Notes under the pieces: model-generated | The model's input: only the letters and a program-made list of their open reading frames with translations | What the model was told of the DNA's origin: nothing | Databases searched by the model: none | From: [Clostridium] scindens ATCC 35704 | GTDB taxonomy: Bacteria; Bacillota; Clostridia; Lachnospirales; Lachnospiraceae | Reading direction: 5' to 3' | NCBI RefSeq assembly: GCF_004295125.1 | Contig: NZ_CP036170.1 | Span: forward strand, 1,228,501 to 1,292,500 | DNA: 64,000 nucleotides | Part shown: piece after piece, positions 31,643 to 40,626 of the stretch | Layout: each line of letters begins with the position of its first letter | Numbering within the stretch: position 1 is the stretch's first letter | Made by a program: the position numbers and the translations under genes

Positions 31643-32917
31643 ATGATCAAGAAAGAGATGATTGCAATGTTGCTGGCAGGAGGCCAGGGAAGCAGATTGG
31701 GAGTCCTAACAGCCAAGGTAGCTAAGCCAGCCGTTGCTTTTGGAGGTAAATATAGAATTATTGACTTCCCACTCAGCAACTGCATTAACTCAGGAATTGA
31801 TACTGTGGGAGTGCTAACGCAATATCAGCCATTACGATTAAATACGCATATAGGAATTGGCATTCCATGGGATCTGGATCGTAATATCGGAGGCGTAACA
31901 ATTCTGCCGCCTTATGAGAAGAGTAACAGCAGCGAATGGTATACTGGTACTGCCAATGCCATATACCAGAACTTGGATTATATGGAGACATTTAATCCGG
32001 ATTATGTATTAATTCTTTCCGGAGACCATATCTATAAGATGGATTATGAAGTCATGCTCGACTATCATAAAGAGAACAATGCAGATGTAACAATTGCAGC
32101 AATGCCGGTGCCGATCGAAGAAGCCGGCAGATTCGGCATCGTAATTACAGATGAAGACGGACGGATTACCGAATTCCAGGAGAAGCCTCCGCAGCCAAAG
32201 AGCAATCTGGCTTCTATGGGCATCTATATTTTCAGCTGGCCGGCACTGAAGGAAGCGCTTGTGGCATTGAAGGACGAGCCGGGGTGCGACTTTGGAAAGC
32301 ATATCATTCCATATTGCCATGAGAAGAATGAGAGATTATTTGCTTATGAGTATAATGGATATTGGAAAGATGTAGGGACGCTTGGCTCTTATTGGGAAGC
32401 CAATATGGAACTGATTGATATTATTCCGGAGTTCAACCTGTATGAAGAGTTCTGGAAGATATATACCAACAGCGATATTATCCCTCCGCAGTATATTTCA
32501 GGACAATCTGTGATTGAAAGAAGCATTATCGGCGACGGATCGGAAGTGTATGGGGAAGTACATAACTGCGTAATTGGTTCCGGTGTGACGATTGGGGAAG
32601 GCACGGTAGTCAGGGACTCTATTATTATGAAAGACGTAAGCATTGGCAAGGGCTGCGTAATCGACAAGTCGATCATTGCGGAAAACTGCGAGATTGGGGA
32701 CAATGTAACATTTGGAATTGGCAGCGATGTGCCGAACAAGCTTAAGCCGGCAGTCTATTCCTTCGGCCTTGTAACGGTCGGCGAGAACTCCGTCATACCG
32801 GGCCAGGTGCAGATTGGCAAGAACACTGCCATCAGTGGCGTTACATCCAAAGAAGACTATCCGAATGGAGTACTGGAAAGCGGAGAGACATTGATAAAGG
32901 CAGGTGAGCGAGCATGA
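31643..32917 (+). CDS. glgC: Glucose-1-phosphate adenylyltransferase, catalytic subunit
   Basis: GlgC makes ADP-glucose for glycogen synthesis. The 424 residues begin with the nucleotide-binding [16 protein letters not shown] and contain [50 protein letters not shown] and [11 protein letters not shown]. Left-handed beta-helix hexapeptides follow in the C terminus. Catalytic residues are kept, unlike in GlgD. It overlaps glgD by 4 bp. The GlgC/GlgD pair is characteristic of clostridia, where the two form a heteromer. Confidence 0.96.
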   Translation: MIKKEMIAMLLAGGQGSRLGVLTAKVAKPAVAFGGKYRIIDFPLSNCINSGIDTVGVLTQYQPLRLNTHIGIGIPWDLDRNIGGVTILPPYEKSNSSEWYTGTANAIYQNLDYMETFNPDYVLILSGDHIYKMDYEVMLDYHKENNADVTIAAMPVPIEEAGRFGIVITDEDGRITEFQEKPPQPKSNLASMGIYIFSWPALKEALVALKDEPGCDFGKHIIPYCHEKNERLFAYEYNGYWKDVGTLGSYWEANMELIDIIPEFNLYEEFWKIYTNSDIIPPQYISGQSVIERSIIGDGSEVYGEVHNCVIGSGVTIGEGTVVRDSIIMKDVSIGKGCVIDKSIIAENCEIGDNVTFGIGSDVPNKLKPAVYSFGLVTVGENSVIPGQVQIGKNTAISGVTSKEDYPNGVLESGETLIKAGERA

Positions 32918-34032
32918 GAGCAGTAGGTATTATTTTAGCAGGTGGAAACAGTAATAAGATGCGTGAATTGACACATAAGAGAGCAGTGGCGGCAATGCCG
33001 ATAGCCGGAAGTTACAGGGCGATTGATTTTGCGCTCAGCAACATGTCTAATTCACATATACAGAAGGTGGCAGTGCTGACCCAATACAATGCCCGTTCAT
33101 TGAATGAACATCTGAATTCCTCCAAATGGTGGGATTTTGGAAGAAAGCAAGGCGGCTTGTATGTGTTCACTCCTACGATCACGGCAGATAACGGATACTG
33201 GTACAGAGGAACGGCAGATGCGATCTACCAGAATCTGGAATTCCTTAAGAGATGCCATGAGCCATATGTGATCATTACATCCGGCGATGCGGTATATAAG
33301 ATGGATTATAATAAGGTGCTTGAGTACCATATTGCCAAGAAGGCCGATATTACGGTGGTTTGCAAGGAACTGGAGCCTGGCGGGGATGCCAGCCGCTTCG
33401 GAACGCTTAAGATGAACGAATCTATGCGTGTTGAAGAGTTTGAAGAAAAGCCGATGGTTGCCAATTCAAACACGATTTCTACGGGAATCTATGTAATCAG
33501 AAGAAGACAGCTGATTGATCTGATTGAATCCTGCGCAGAGGAAGACAGGCACGATTTTGTAACCGATATCCTGATCAGATATAAGAATCTGAAAAAGATA
33601 TATGGTTATAAGATAAAAGATTACTGGAGCAACATATCAACGGTGGACGCTTATTATCGGACCAACATGGATTTCTTGAAGCCGGAAGTAAGAAATTACT
33701 TCTTCAAGCAGCATCCGGATGTCTACTCTAAGGTAAGTGACCTGCCGCCGGCAAAATACAATCCCGGCGCAGTGGTTAAGAACAGCCTGGTAGCGAGTGG
33801 AAGCATTATCAATGGTACGGTAGAGAATTCTATCCTCTTTAAGAAGACGTTTGTCGGTAATAACTGTGTTATTAAGAATTCAATCATTCTGAACGACGTC
33901 TATCTCGGGGACAATACATACATCGAGAATTGTATTGTAGAAAGTCGTGACACGATTAGAGCCAATACACGTCATGTTGGGGAAAATGGTGTGAAAGTAG
34001 TTGTGGAAAAGAACGAGAGGTATGCACTATAG
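32914..34032 (+). CDS. glgD: Glucose-1-phosphate adenylyltransferase regulatory subunit
   Basis: This 372-residue GlgC paralogue has the glycine loop altered to [13 protein letters not shown]. It keeps [22 protein letters not shown] and [13 protein letters not shown], and lacks the full catalytic set. In Firmicutes GlgD is poorly active alone and raises GlgC activity in a heteromer. The C-terminal beta-helix is present ([20 protein letters not shown]). The ATGA overlap with glgC argues for coupled translation and 1:1 expression. Confidence 0.95.
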   Translation: MRAVGIILAGGNSNKMRELTHKRAVAAMPIAGSYRAIDFALSNMSNSHIQKVAVLTQYNARSLNEHLNSSKWWDFGRKQGGLYVFTPTITADNGYWYRGTADAIYQNLEFLKRCHEPYVIITSGDAVYKMDYNKVLEYHIAKKADITVVCKELEPGGDASRFGTLKMNESMRVEEFEEKPMVANSNTISTGIYVIRRRQLIDLIESCAEEDRHDFVTDILIRYKNLKKIYGYKIKDYWSNISTVDAYYRTNMDFLKPEVRNYFFKQHPDVYSKVSDLPPAKYNPGAVVKNSLVASGSIINGTVENSILFKKTFVGNNCVIKNSIILNDVYLGDNTYIENCIVESRDTIRANTRHVGENGVKVVVEKNERYAL

Positions 34033-34066
34033 TGCAGCGGCTTGTAAAGAAAGGGGCTAGAGGAAA

Positions 34067-34336
34067 ATGCAAATCACGGATGTACGCGTGCGTAAAGTGG
34101 CAAAAGAGGGAAAGTTAAAGGCGGTAGTATCAATTACTATGGATGAGGAATTCGTAGTACATGACATCAAGGTCATTGAGGGTGAAAAAGGACTCTTTAT
34201 TGCTATGCCGAGTAAAAAAGCATTAGACGGGGAATATCGAGACATTGCGCATCCAATTAATTCAGTGACCAGAGAGCGTATACAGAGTATTATTCTTGAG
34301 AGATACGAAGAAGCGTTGAATGAAGAGGAAGAATAA
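34067..34336 (+). CDS. spoVG: SpoVG-family regulatory RNA/DNA-binding protein
   Basis: This 89-residue protein is SpoVG over its whole length: [40 protein letters not shown] and [14 protein letters not shown]. SpoVG affects sporulation, septation and envelope genes; in some species it binds nucleic acids. It follows glgD by 34 bp and is probably transcribed with it. The C terminus ends in an acidic EEALNEEEE. Length is typical (84-100 aa). Confidence 0.96.
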   Translation: MQITDVRVRKVAKEGKLKAVVSITMDEEFVVHDIKVIEGEKGLFIAMPSKKALDGEYRDIAHPINSVTRERIQSIILERYEEALNEEEE

Positions 34337-34351
34337 GAAATATTAAGATGG

Positions 34352-34388
34352 ACAGGGTATGCATAAAGAATGCATGCCCTGTTTGATT
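34352..34388 (+). terminator. Terminator after spoVG
   Basis: ACAGGGTATGCAT (34352-34364) pairs with ATGCATGCCCTGT (34370-34382), with one G-T pair, followed by TTTGATTT. It lies between the convergent spoVG and pseudouridine synthase genes. Confidence 0.8.
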
Positions 34389-34408
34389 TGCGGCGACCGA
34401 AAAAGTAT

Positions 34409-35098
34409 CTAGCCTAACAAATGAAACGTCATGTTTTTATGTGTTTTGGGATGTAAGAATTCCAGCCGGTAGGCGCACAGGCAGATGTTCTGCCAGCCTT
34501 CGTCCTTATGCACATTTGGGTTATACTTGGTATCGCCTGCGATGGGGCAGCCCATGTGGGACAGCTGCACGCGAATCTGATGATGGCGGCCTGTATCCAG
34601 CCTGATATCCAGTTCTGTCCGTGGCGCATCATCGTCTTTGGATTGGTCAAAGAGGAAAGGCCCCTGTTCTACAACGGTATAATGAAGACGGGCAAGCTTG
34701 GCTCCTGCCGTGCCGGAAACGCAGACACGGGAAGTGTTGGTGCGCCCATCCTTTATGAGATAGTCCTCCAGCGTGCCTTCTTTCTGAGAGGGATGGCCAT
34801 CCGCCAAAGCACGGTAATATTTTCCAAAGCCATGGCTTTGCAGCTGGCGGTTTAGTTCCTTTGCTGCAAAGGGCGTCTTGGCAAAAACCAGGATTCCTTT
34901 TACGGGCTGATCCAGGCGGTGGATGACCGCCAGGTATGGCTCGCCTTTTTCCGGGGCAGACTGACAGATATGATTCTTAATAAGACTTTCCATATCGGGC
35001 GTGCCTGCCCGCCTGCTCTGGGTTGGGACCCCGTGAGGTTTTATGCACACCAGTATGTGGGAATCCTCATATAAGATTTCTATGCGCTTGGTATTCAT
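34409..35098 (-). CDS. RluA-family RNA pseudouridine synthase
   Basis: This 229-residue enzyme lacks the N-terminal S4 domain of RluD. It has the RluA motifs: SHILVCIKPHGVPTQ, catalytic VIHRLDQPVKGILVFAKT (Asp in HRLD), LDIRLDTGRHHQIRVQL and GCPIAGDTKY. It isomerises uridine in rRNA or tRNA; the exact target is not predictable. The ribosome site AAGGAG precedes ATG 35098. It is divergent from the antiporter gene. Confidence 0.92.
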   Translation of the reverse strand: MNTKRIEILYEDSHILVCIKPHGVPTQSRRAGTPDMESLIKNHICQSAPEKGEPYLAVIHRLDQPVKGILVFAKTPFAAKELNRQLQSHGFGKYYRALADGHPSQKEGTLEDYLIKDGRTNTSRVCVSGTAGAKLARLHYTVVEQGPFLFDQSKDDDAPRTELDIRLDTGRHHQIRVQLSHMGCPIAGDTKYNPNVHKDEGWQNICLCAYRLEFLHPKTHKNMTFHLLG

Positions 35099-35189
35099 AT
35101 GAATTCTCCTTGACTTTGCGACTTTTCACTCTTATCATTTAAACATAGTGGATTAAAATATGCAAATAAAAATAGGGGAAGGCAGAAAA

Positions 35190-36155
35190 ATGGATTATTT
35201 ACTATTGATTCTGGGATTTATATTATTGATCAAAGGAGCGGATTATTTTGTGGACGGCAGTTCCAGCGTGGCAAAGCTCTTGAAGGTGCCATCGATTATT
35301 ATAGGGCTTACGGTAGTGGCATTTGGGACAAGCATGCCGGAACTGTCGGTCAGCGTGACAGCGGCCATCAAGGGAAATAATGATCTGGCGGTCAGCAACG
35401 TGCTGGGATCGAATATATTCAACCTGCTGGTGGTGCTTGGGTGCTGCGCGCTGGTGAATCCTGTCCGGGCCAAGTGGTCTTTGCTGAAAAAGGAATTCCC
35501 GTTTTCTATCTTTATAGCGGTGATTCTGCTGCTTCTGAATTCCGATTTCTCGATTACAAAGGTACTGAGCGGGGAAGGAAAATATGTTCTTGGCAGATGG
35601 GGCGGACTGCTTTTTCTTGCATTGTTTGCCGTGTTCCTGTATGCGACGGTCAAGACAGCGCTGCGTTCCAGGCACGAGGTGATGGAAGAAGAGGAAGATT
35701 ATAAACTGCTTAGTCCGGCAAAAAGCGCGGGATACATCCTGGTGGGCCTGGCTGGCATTATCTGGGGAGGCGATCTGGTTGTGGACAGCGCAAGCAGCAT
35801 TGCGGTATCCTTTGGGCTGAGCCAGACATTCATCGGACTGACGATCGTGGCCCTTGGAACATCCCTGCCGGAACTGGTGACATCCGTAGTTGCAGCCGGA
35901 AAAGGCGAGAATGACCTTGCGGTGGGCAATGTGGTAGGCTCCAATATTTTTAATATTCTGCTGATACTGGGAGTATCGGCTGCGATAACGCCGATTGTGC
36001 TGGATATTACAGCGGTCTACGACACGATGATTCTGATCATGGCAAGCATTATCGTATATGTGGCGGCCATCAGCAAGCGTGAAATACACAGAAAAGAAGG
36101 CGTGCTGTTTCTGGTCGCGTATCTGGCATTTTTTATCTATGTGCTGCTTCGATAG
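35190..36155 (+). CDS. Calcium/sodium antiporter of the CaCA family
   Basis: This 321-residue membrane protein has ten helices built as two inverted repeats. Both signature alpha repeats are visible: [20 protein letters not shown] with [15 protein letters not shown], and [20 protein letters not shown] with [15 protein letters not shown]. The acidic Glu in each SxPEL motif coordinates the cation. It matches YrbG-type exchangers in length and layout. I chose ATG 35190 ([10 protein letters not shown]) with GGGGAAGG upstream; the frame can start 30 bp earlier but without a ribosome site. Confidence 0.95.
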   Translation: MDYLLLILGFILLIKGADYFVDGSSSVAKLLKVPSIIIGLTVVAFGTSMPELSVSVTAAIKGNNDLAVSNVLGSNIFNLLVVLGCCALVNPVRAKWSLLKKEFPFSIFIAVILLLLNSDFSITKVLSGEGKYVLGRWGGLLFLALFAVFLYATVKTALRSRHEVMEEEEDYKLLSPAKSAGYILVGLAGIIWGGDLVVDSASSIAVSFGLSQTFIGLTIVALGTSLPELVTSVVAAGKGENDLAVGNVVGSNIFNILLILGVSAAITPIVLDITAVYDTMILIMASIIVYVAAISKREIHRKEGVLFLVAYLAFFIYVLLR

Positions 36156-36189
36156 GGCAGGCTTTTGGCGGATTTCGTAATATTTTGGG

Positions 36190-36218
36190 TTGACAAATGA
36201 GTGGCAATAGATTAAAAT
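36190..36218 (+). promoter_or_regulatory. Promoter of the proS T-box transcript
   Basis: A consensus TTGACA (36190-36195), a 17-bp spacer and TAAAAT (36213-36218) give a strong sigma-A promoter just before the T-box leader. Confidence 0.85.
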
Positions 36219-36224
36219 TACGTT

Positions 36225-36470
36225 TAATTCAATATCATTTGGCAATGAAGAGGATTAGTACATGTAAGCGAGCCTCAGAGAGGGGATCATCTGGTGCAAG
36301 ATTTCCGCTTAGAACTGCATGGAACCCGCCTTGGAGCCACTGCATGAAAGTGCAGCGTCCTGCCAGCGTTAATGGTTAATGAGAGAACTGCGAAAGGGTC
36401 GCAGTTAACTAGGGTGGTACCGCCGAGCTTTTCGGTCCCTTTTTAGGGAGCGAAAAGCCCGGCGTTTTTT
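36225..36470 (+). ncRNA. T-box leader controlling proS
   Basis: The leader has the T-box core AGGGTGGTACCGCC at 36411-36424, a stem I region from about 36245, and a terminator in which CGCCGAGCTTTTCG (36421-) pairs with CGAAAAGCCCGGCG before TTTTTT (36465-36470). The T-box core overlaps the left terminator arm, so uncharged tRNA binding would favour the antiterminator. The specifier candidate lies in GGAACCCGCCTTGG (36321-36334); CCC or CCG would both be proline codons, matching the downstream gene. I could not decide between them by eye. Confidence 0.93.
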
Positions 36471-36547
36471 GTCTGCGGCAATCAAGTTCCCGCCAGTAAT
36501 TAAAGTGGGGCAAGGGCCCTGCGAGAGAAGAAAAGGAGAAGAGAAAC

Positions 36548-37990
36548 ATGGCAAAGGAAAAGAAATTAGTTGAAAGCATCACGCCACGTGATGAGGATTT
36601 CGCGCAATGGTACACAGATGTCGTACGCGAGGCCGAACTGTGCGATTATTCAAGCGTAAAGGGATGCCTGAACTACCTGCCTAATGGCTACGCAATCTGG
36701 GAACTGATCCAGGCGGATCTTGACAAGCGTTTTAAAGAGACCGGGGTAGAGAACGTATACCTCCCAACTTTGATTCCAGAGAGCCTTTTGGAAAAAGAAG
36801 CGGATCATATCGAAGGATTCGCTCCGGAAGTAGCATGGGTAACACATGGCGGTATGGAAAGGTTACAGGAAAGATTATGCATCCGTCCTACATCAGAGAC
36901 GCTGTTCTGTGATTTATGGGCAAAGACGGTTCAGTCATATAGAGATCTTCCAAAGGTATGGAATCAGTGGAATACCGTACTGCGCTGGGAGAAGACAACA
37001 AGACCTTTCCTCCGTTCAAGAGAATTCTTATGGCAGGAAGGCCATACAATCCATGCAACATATGAAGAGGCGGAGGAACGCACGATCCAGATGCTTCATG
37101 TATATGAGGACTGCTACAAGGAGACGCTTGCGATACCATTCGTATCCGGAAGAAAGGCAGAGCATGAGAAGTTTGCCGGAGCACAGGATACGTACACCAT
37201 TGAAGCGCTGATGCATGACGGAAAAGCGTTGCAGTCCGCAACCAGCCATTTCTTCGGAAGCGGATTCCCGGATGCGTTCGGAATCAAGTATGTGGATAAG
37301 AACAACCAGCTTCAGAGCGTATATGAGACATCCTGTGGATGGTCTACAAGAAGTATCGGCGCCCTTATCATGGTTCATGGCGATGACAGCGGACTGGTGC
37401 TTCCGCCTCATGTGGCTCCTGTAGAATGCCGGATCATCCCGATCGCACAGCACAAAGAAGGCGTGCTGGACAGATCTTTCGCACTGCTGGATGAACTTAA
37501 GAAGGCCGGATACAGAGTGAAGATCGATGACTCTGATAAGAGTACAGGATGGAAATTCTCTGAGCAGGAGATGCTTGGAATTCCTACTCGTATCGAGATC
37601 GGACCTAAGGACATTGAGAAGAATCAGGTGGTCGTTGTCCGCCGTGATAACCGTGAAAAGATCGTCGTATCCCTGGATGAGATTGCAGTGAAACTGCGCG
37701 ACATCTTAGAGCAGGAGCAGCAGGATATGTATGACAGGGCGAATGAGTTCCTTCAGAGCCACATTGATACTGCTACAACCATGGATGAAATGGTTGAGAA
37801 GTTCAAGGCTAACCGTGGTTTTGTCAAGGCCTGTTGGTGTGGAGATCCGGAATGCGAAGGCGAAGTGAAGTACGCCACAGGCGGAGCGGCAACCAGATGT
37901 CTGATAGAAGATGAGGAAATGATTTCCGATAAATGTATCTGGTGTGGAAAGCCAGCCAAGCATATGGCATACTGGGGCAAATCCTACTAG
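36548..37990 (+). CDS. proS: Proline--tRNA ligase, archaeal/eukaryotic-like (type 3)
   Basis: This 480-residue class II synthetase lacks the bacterial-type editing insertion and has the C-terminal zinc domain of the type 3 enzymes (CWCGDPECEG ... CIWCGKPAKHMAYWGKSY). Motif 2 is TVLRWEKTTRPFLRSREFLWQEGHT, and motif 3 lies near STRSIGALIMVHGDDSG. It charges tRNA-Pro with proline. The gene sits 78 bp behind the T-box terminator, so expression should rise when proline is short. Ribosome site AGGAG is upstream of ATG 36548. Confidence 0.96.
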   Translation: MAKEKKLVESITPRDEDFAQWYTDVVREAELCDYSSVKGCLNYLPNGYAIWELIQADLDKRFKETGVENVYLPTLIPESLLEKEADHIEGFAPEVAWVTHGGMERLQERLCIRPTSETLFCDLWAKTVQSYRDLPKVWNQWNTVLRWEKTTRPFLRSREFLWQEGHTIHATYEEAEERTIQMLHVYEDCYKETLAIPFVSGRKAEHEKFAGAQDTYTIEALMHDGKALQSATSHFFGSGFPDAFGIKYVDKNNQLQSVYETSCGWSTRSIGALIMVHGDDSGLVLPPHVAPVECRIIPIAQHKEGVLDRSFALLDELKKAGYRVKIDDSDKSTGWKFSEQEMLGIPTRIEIGPKDIEKNQVVVVRRDNREKIVVSLDEIAVKLRDILEQEQQDMYDRANEFLQSHIDTATTMDEMVEKFKANRGFVKACWCGDPECEGEVKYATGGAATRCLIEDEEMISDKCIWCGKPAKHMAYWGKSY

Positions 37991-38014
37991 GAAATAGAGT
38001 GCTTAGAATATCGG

Positions 38015-38066
38015 GAACTGCTGTACCAAGATTGAAAAATCCTTGGTATGGCAGTTCTTTTTTTCT
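38015..38066 (+). terminator. Terminator after proS
   Basis: GAACTGCTGTACCAAG (38015-38030) pairs with CTTGGTATGGCAGTTC (38042-38057), followed by TTTTTTTTC. Confidence 0.9.
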
Positions 38067-38154
38067 TTGAACAGTCTTGGAATGTCATAGATTTGTTAAT
38101 TCAGGAGGAAATGTGATATGATAGGATAAGTTAGTTTATTTGGAGGATATCGCT

Positions 38155-39483
38155 GTGGAAGATAGAACTATACAATTGCCTGAAAAAGTAGGCAGAATTA
38201 TCGGAACGCTTCAGGAACATGGGTATGAGGCGTATGCAGTAGGCGGATGCATCCGGGATTCTATCCTGGGAAGGGAGCCGGAGGATTGGGATATCACGAC
38301 ATCAGCCATGCCGGAAGAAACAAAGGCTTTGTTCGATAAGACGTTTGATACCGGCATCCAGCATGGAACGATTACGGTACTCCTGGAAAAAGAAGGATTT
38401 GAAGTGACAACATATCGGATCGACGGGAAATATGAGGACAGCAGGCATCCAAAGGAAGTTACCTTTACGCGCAATCTCCGGGAAGATCTGCTTCGGAGGG
38501 ATTTTACCATCAACGCGATGGCATATAATGAAACGGATGGCCTGGTTGATATATTTGGAGGGCTTGAAGATCTGGAAGCAGGGATGATACGCTGCGTTGG
38601 CACCGCGAAGGAACGATTCAAAGAAGACGCGCTTAGAATCCTGCGGGGAGTGCGCTTCGCGGCCCAGCTGGGATTCGATATAGAGGAGGACACTCGGCAG
38701 GGGATGAAAGAACTGGCCTGGACGCTTCAGAATATCAGTGCGGAGAGAATACAGGTGGAATTAGTAAAAATGATTACATCAAAGCGTCCGGAAATGCTGC
38801 GTGAGGCATATGAATTAGGAATGACGCGGATAGTTCTTCCGGAATTCGACCAGCTGATGACGACTGGCCAGGAGACGCCGCACCATATGTATAGTGTGGG
38901 CGAGCATACGCTGCATGCCATGAAGAATATCCGCGCAGATAAGATCCTAAGGCTTGCCATGCTGTTGCATGATATGGGTAAGCCGGCGTTGAAGACGGTG
39001 GATGAAGCAGGAGTCGCCCATTTTAAGAAGCATGCCCTGGAGAGCGAGAGAATTGCCGAGAATGTGCTAAGAAGGCTGAAATTCGACAATGATACGATAC
39101 GCAAAGTGACAAGGCTGGTCCGCTGCCATGATCTTCGCATGCCTGCCACGGCAAAAAGCGTGCGCAGGGCCATGAACCAGATCGGGGAAGAACTATTCCC
39201 ATATTACATGGAAGTACGCCGCGCGGACGTGCTGGCCCAGAGTATGTATCAGAGGGAGGAAAAGATCGAGAATCTGGATCAGATAGAAGAATTATACCAC
39301 CAGATCGTGGAAGATGGCGACTGCGTATCTTTAAAGGATCTGGCGGTGACCGGCCGGGATCTGATCGCCTCAGGCATGAAGCCGGGCAAGAAAATCGGCG
39401 AGAAACTGGAGGAATTGCTGAAACTGGTCATAGAGGATCCGAAATTAAATACAAAGGAAGAACTGCTGAAACGGCTGAATTAA
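38155..39483 (+). CDS. cca: CCA tRNA nucleotidyltransferase
   Basis: This 442-residue class II nucleotidyltransferase adds or repairs the 3' CCA of tRNAs. Motifs are the N-terminal GGCIRDSILGREPEDWDITTSA (GG and DxD metal site), RRDFTINAMAYN, DALRILRGVRFAAQLGF and the HD-type LAMLLHDMGKP in the C-terminal half. Start is GTG 38155, 8 nt after GGAGG; the TTG at 38140 overlaps the ribosome site and is unlikely. A promoter TTGTTA (38093) - 18 bp - TATGAT (38117) lies upstream. Whether it adds both C and A cannot be decided by eye. Confidence 0.93.
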   Translation: MEDRTIQLPEKVGRIIGTLQEHGYEAYAVGGCIRDSILGREPEDWDITTSAMPEETKALFDKTFDTGIQHGTITVLLEKEGFEVTTYRIDGKYEDSRHPKEVTFTRNLREDLLRRDFTINAMAYNETDGLVDIFGGLEDLEAGMIRCVGTAKERFKEDALRILRGVRFAAQLGFDIEEDTRQGMKELAWTLQNISAERIQVELVKMITSKRPEMLREAYELGMTRIVLPEFDQLMTTGQETPHHMYSVGEHTLHAMKNIRADKILRLAMLLHDMGKPALKTVDEAGVAHFKKHALESERIAENVLRRLKFDNDTIRKVTRLVRCHDLRMPATAKSVRRAMNQIGEELFPYYMEVRRADVLAQSMYQREEKIENLDQIEELYHQIVEDGDCVSLKDLAVTGRDLIASGMKPGKKIGEKLEELLKLVIEDPKLNTKEELLKRLN

Positions 39484-39487
39484 AGAA

Positions 39488-39571
39488 AATCCCCTGCCCT
39501 TAATCATATTTTCTCTTTTCCTGACATACGTTAGAGAGAATATGTAAAATAGAGTGCAGGGGATTAGTATG
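39488..39571 (+). promoter_or_regulatory. Nested inverted repeat containing a sigma-E-like promoter
   Basis: AATCCCCTGC (39488-39497) is perfectly complementary to GCAGGGGATT (39556-39565), which contains the ribosome site of the next gene. Inside it, ATATTTTCTC (39506-39515) pairs with GAGAGAATAT (39534-39543). Between the arms lie TCATATT (39504-39510), 14 bp, and CATACGTT (39525-39532), which fit the sigma-E pattern kmATAww-14-CATACAhT with one mismatch. Initiation would fall near 39540, after the left outer arm. So read-through RNA from cca could hide the ribosome site while the sporulation transcript would not. Confidence 0.55.
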
Positions 39572-40582
39572 CAGGAATATGAACTAGGTGTTTTAGAGCA
39601 GTATAATATAGAAGTCATCAGCACCCGTAAAACCAGGGGTGCTATTTTATGCGACACGGATCAGGGGCTGCTTTTGCTGAAAGAAGTGAGGGTGTCTGAG
39701 AAACGTATCCCTGCGCTGTTCGAATTGTATGAATATCTTTATAGCCAGGGATATGGAAGAATAGACAGGATCATATTGACCAGGGAAGGAGAATGCCTTT
39801 CTGCGCTGGAAGACGGCAGCAGATATATGCTGAAGTCCTGGTTCAAGGGCCGGGAGTGCGATGTAAAGAAACCGGCAGAACTGCTTGCGGCGTCCGGCAA
39901 CCTGGCGAAACTTCATATATTGATGTGCCATGAGCTGGGGAGCAATGTGACGGCGGGCGCCCATCTGAAAGATGAGTATCTGCGCCATAACAGGGAATTA
40001 AAAAAGGTGCGTAAGTTCATGAGGGGTATTGCGCCCAAAGGAGAATTTGAATTCGCGTTTCTGAAACATTTTGACCAGATCTACCAGTGGGCGGACGCGG
40101 CGATAGCGGAACTGGAGAATTCGGACTATGAGAGCCTCTACCAGGACAGCGTGAAGAACTGCTGTATGACCCACGGCGAGTATAACTACCATAATATACT
40201 GATGGTGCAGGGGGATTATAATTACAAGAAAGAGCCTTACCGCATTGCCACCACTAACTTTGAGAAGTTTAAGAGGGATGTGCAGGTGGAGGACCTGTAT
40301 TATTTCCTGCGCAAGGTAATGGAAAAACATGGATGGAAGGAACGGCTTGGGGATAATATGATCAATGCATATTCCGCGATCAGGCCGATTACGGATGCAG
40401 AGCTGGAATATCTTAAGGTACGCCTGATCTATCCGGAGAAGTTCTGGAAGATTGCCAATTCGTATTATCATTCAAATAAGGCGTGGATATCCATAAAAAG
40501 TATAGAGAAACTCAATACTTCCATTAAGCAGACAGAAGAAAAGAGGCGGTTTTTAGAGGACATATTTTCTTTTCATTTATAG
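39569..40582 (+). CDS. CotS-family spore coat protein
   Basis: This 337-residue protein has the kinase-like fold of CotS/YutH coat proteins: GAILCDTDQGLLLLKEV, RYMLKSWFKGREC, a central LAKLHILM, and a catalytic-loop-like CMTHGEYNYHNIL (HGEYxxHN resembles the HGDxxxxN of aminoglycoside kinases). VEDLYYFLRKVMEKHGW and WKIANSYYHSNKAWIS are typical of the family. It is expected on spores, made in the mother cell. Start ATG 39569 lies 7 nt after AGGGGA; the GTG 15 bp upstream is inside the hairpin arm. Promoter features suggest sigma-E control. Confidence 0.87.
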   Translation: MQEYELGVLEQYNIEVISTRKTRGAILCDTDQGLLLLKEVRVSEKRIPALFELYEYLYSQGYGRIDRIILTREGECLSALEDGSRYMLKSWFKGRECDVKKPAELLAASGNLAKLHILMCHELGSNVTAGAHLKDEYLRHNRELKKVRKFMRGIAPKGEFEFAFLKHFDQIYQWADAAIAELENSDYESLYQDSVKNCCMTHGEYNYHNILMVQGDYNYKKEPYRIATTNFEKFKRDVQVEDLYYFLRKVMEKHGWKERLGDNMINAYSAIRPITDAELEYLKVRLIYPEKFWKIANSYYHSNKAWISIKSIEKLNTSIKQTEEKRRFLEDIFSFHL

Positions 40583-40626
40583 TTTCCTGTTGTATAATAA
40601 AATCATTAAGGACAGGAGGTACGACT

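Noticed and set aside
35223..36245. 340-aa minus-strand open frame opposite the antiporter gene
   Set aside because: Length is an effect of codon bias in the overlapping gene; the peptide is rich in His/Gln/Arg with no domain, while the plus strand shows both antiporter signature repeats.
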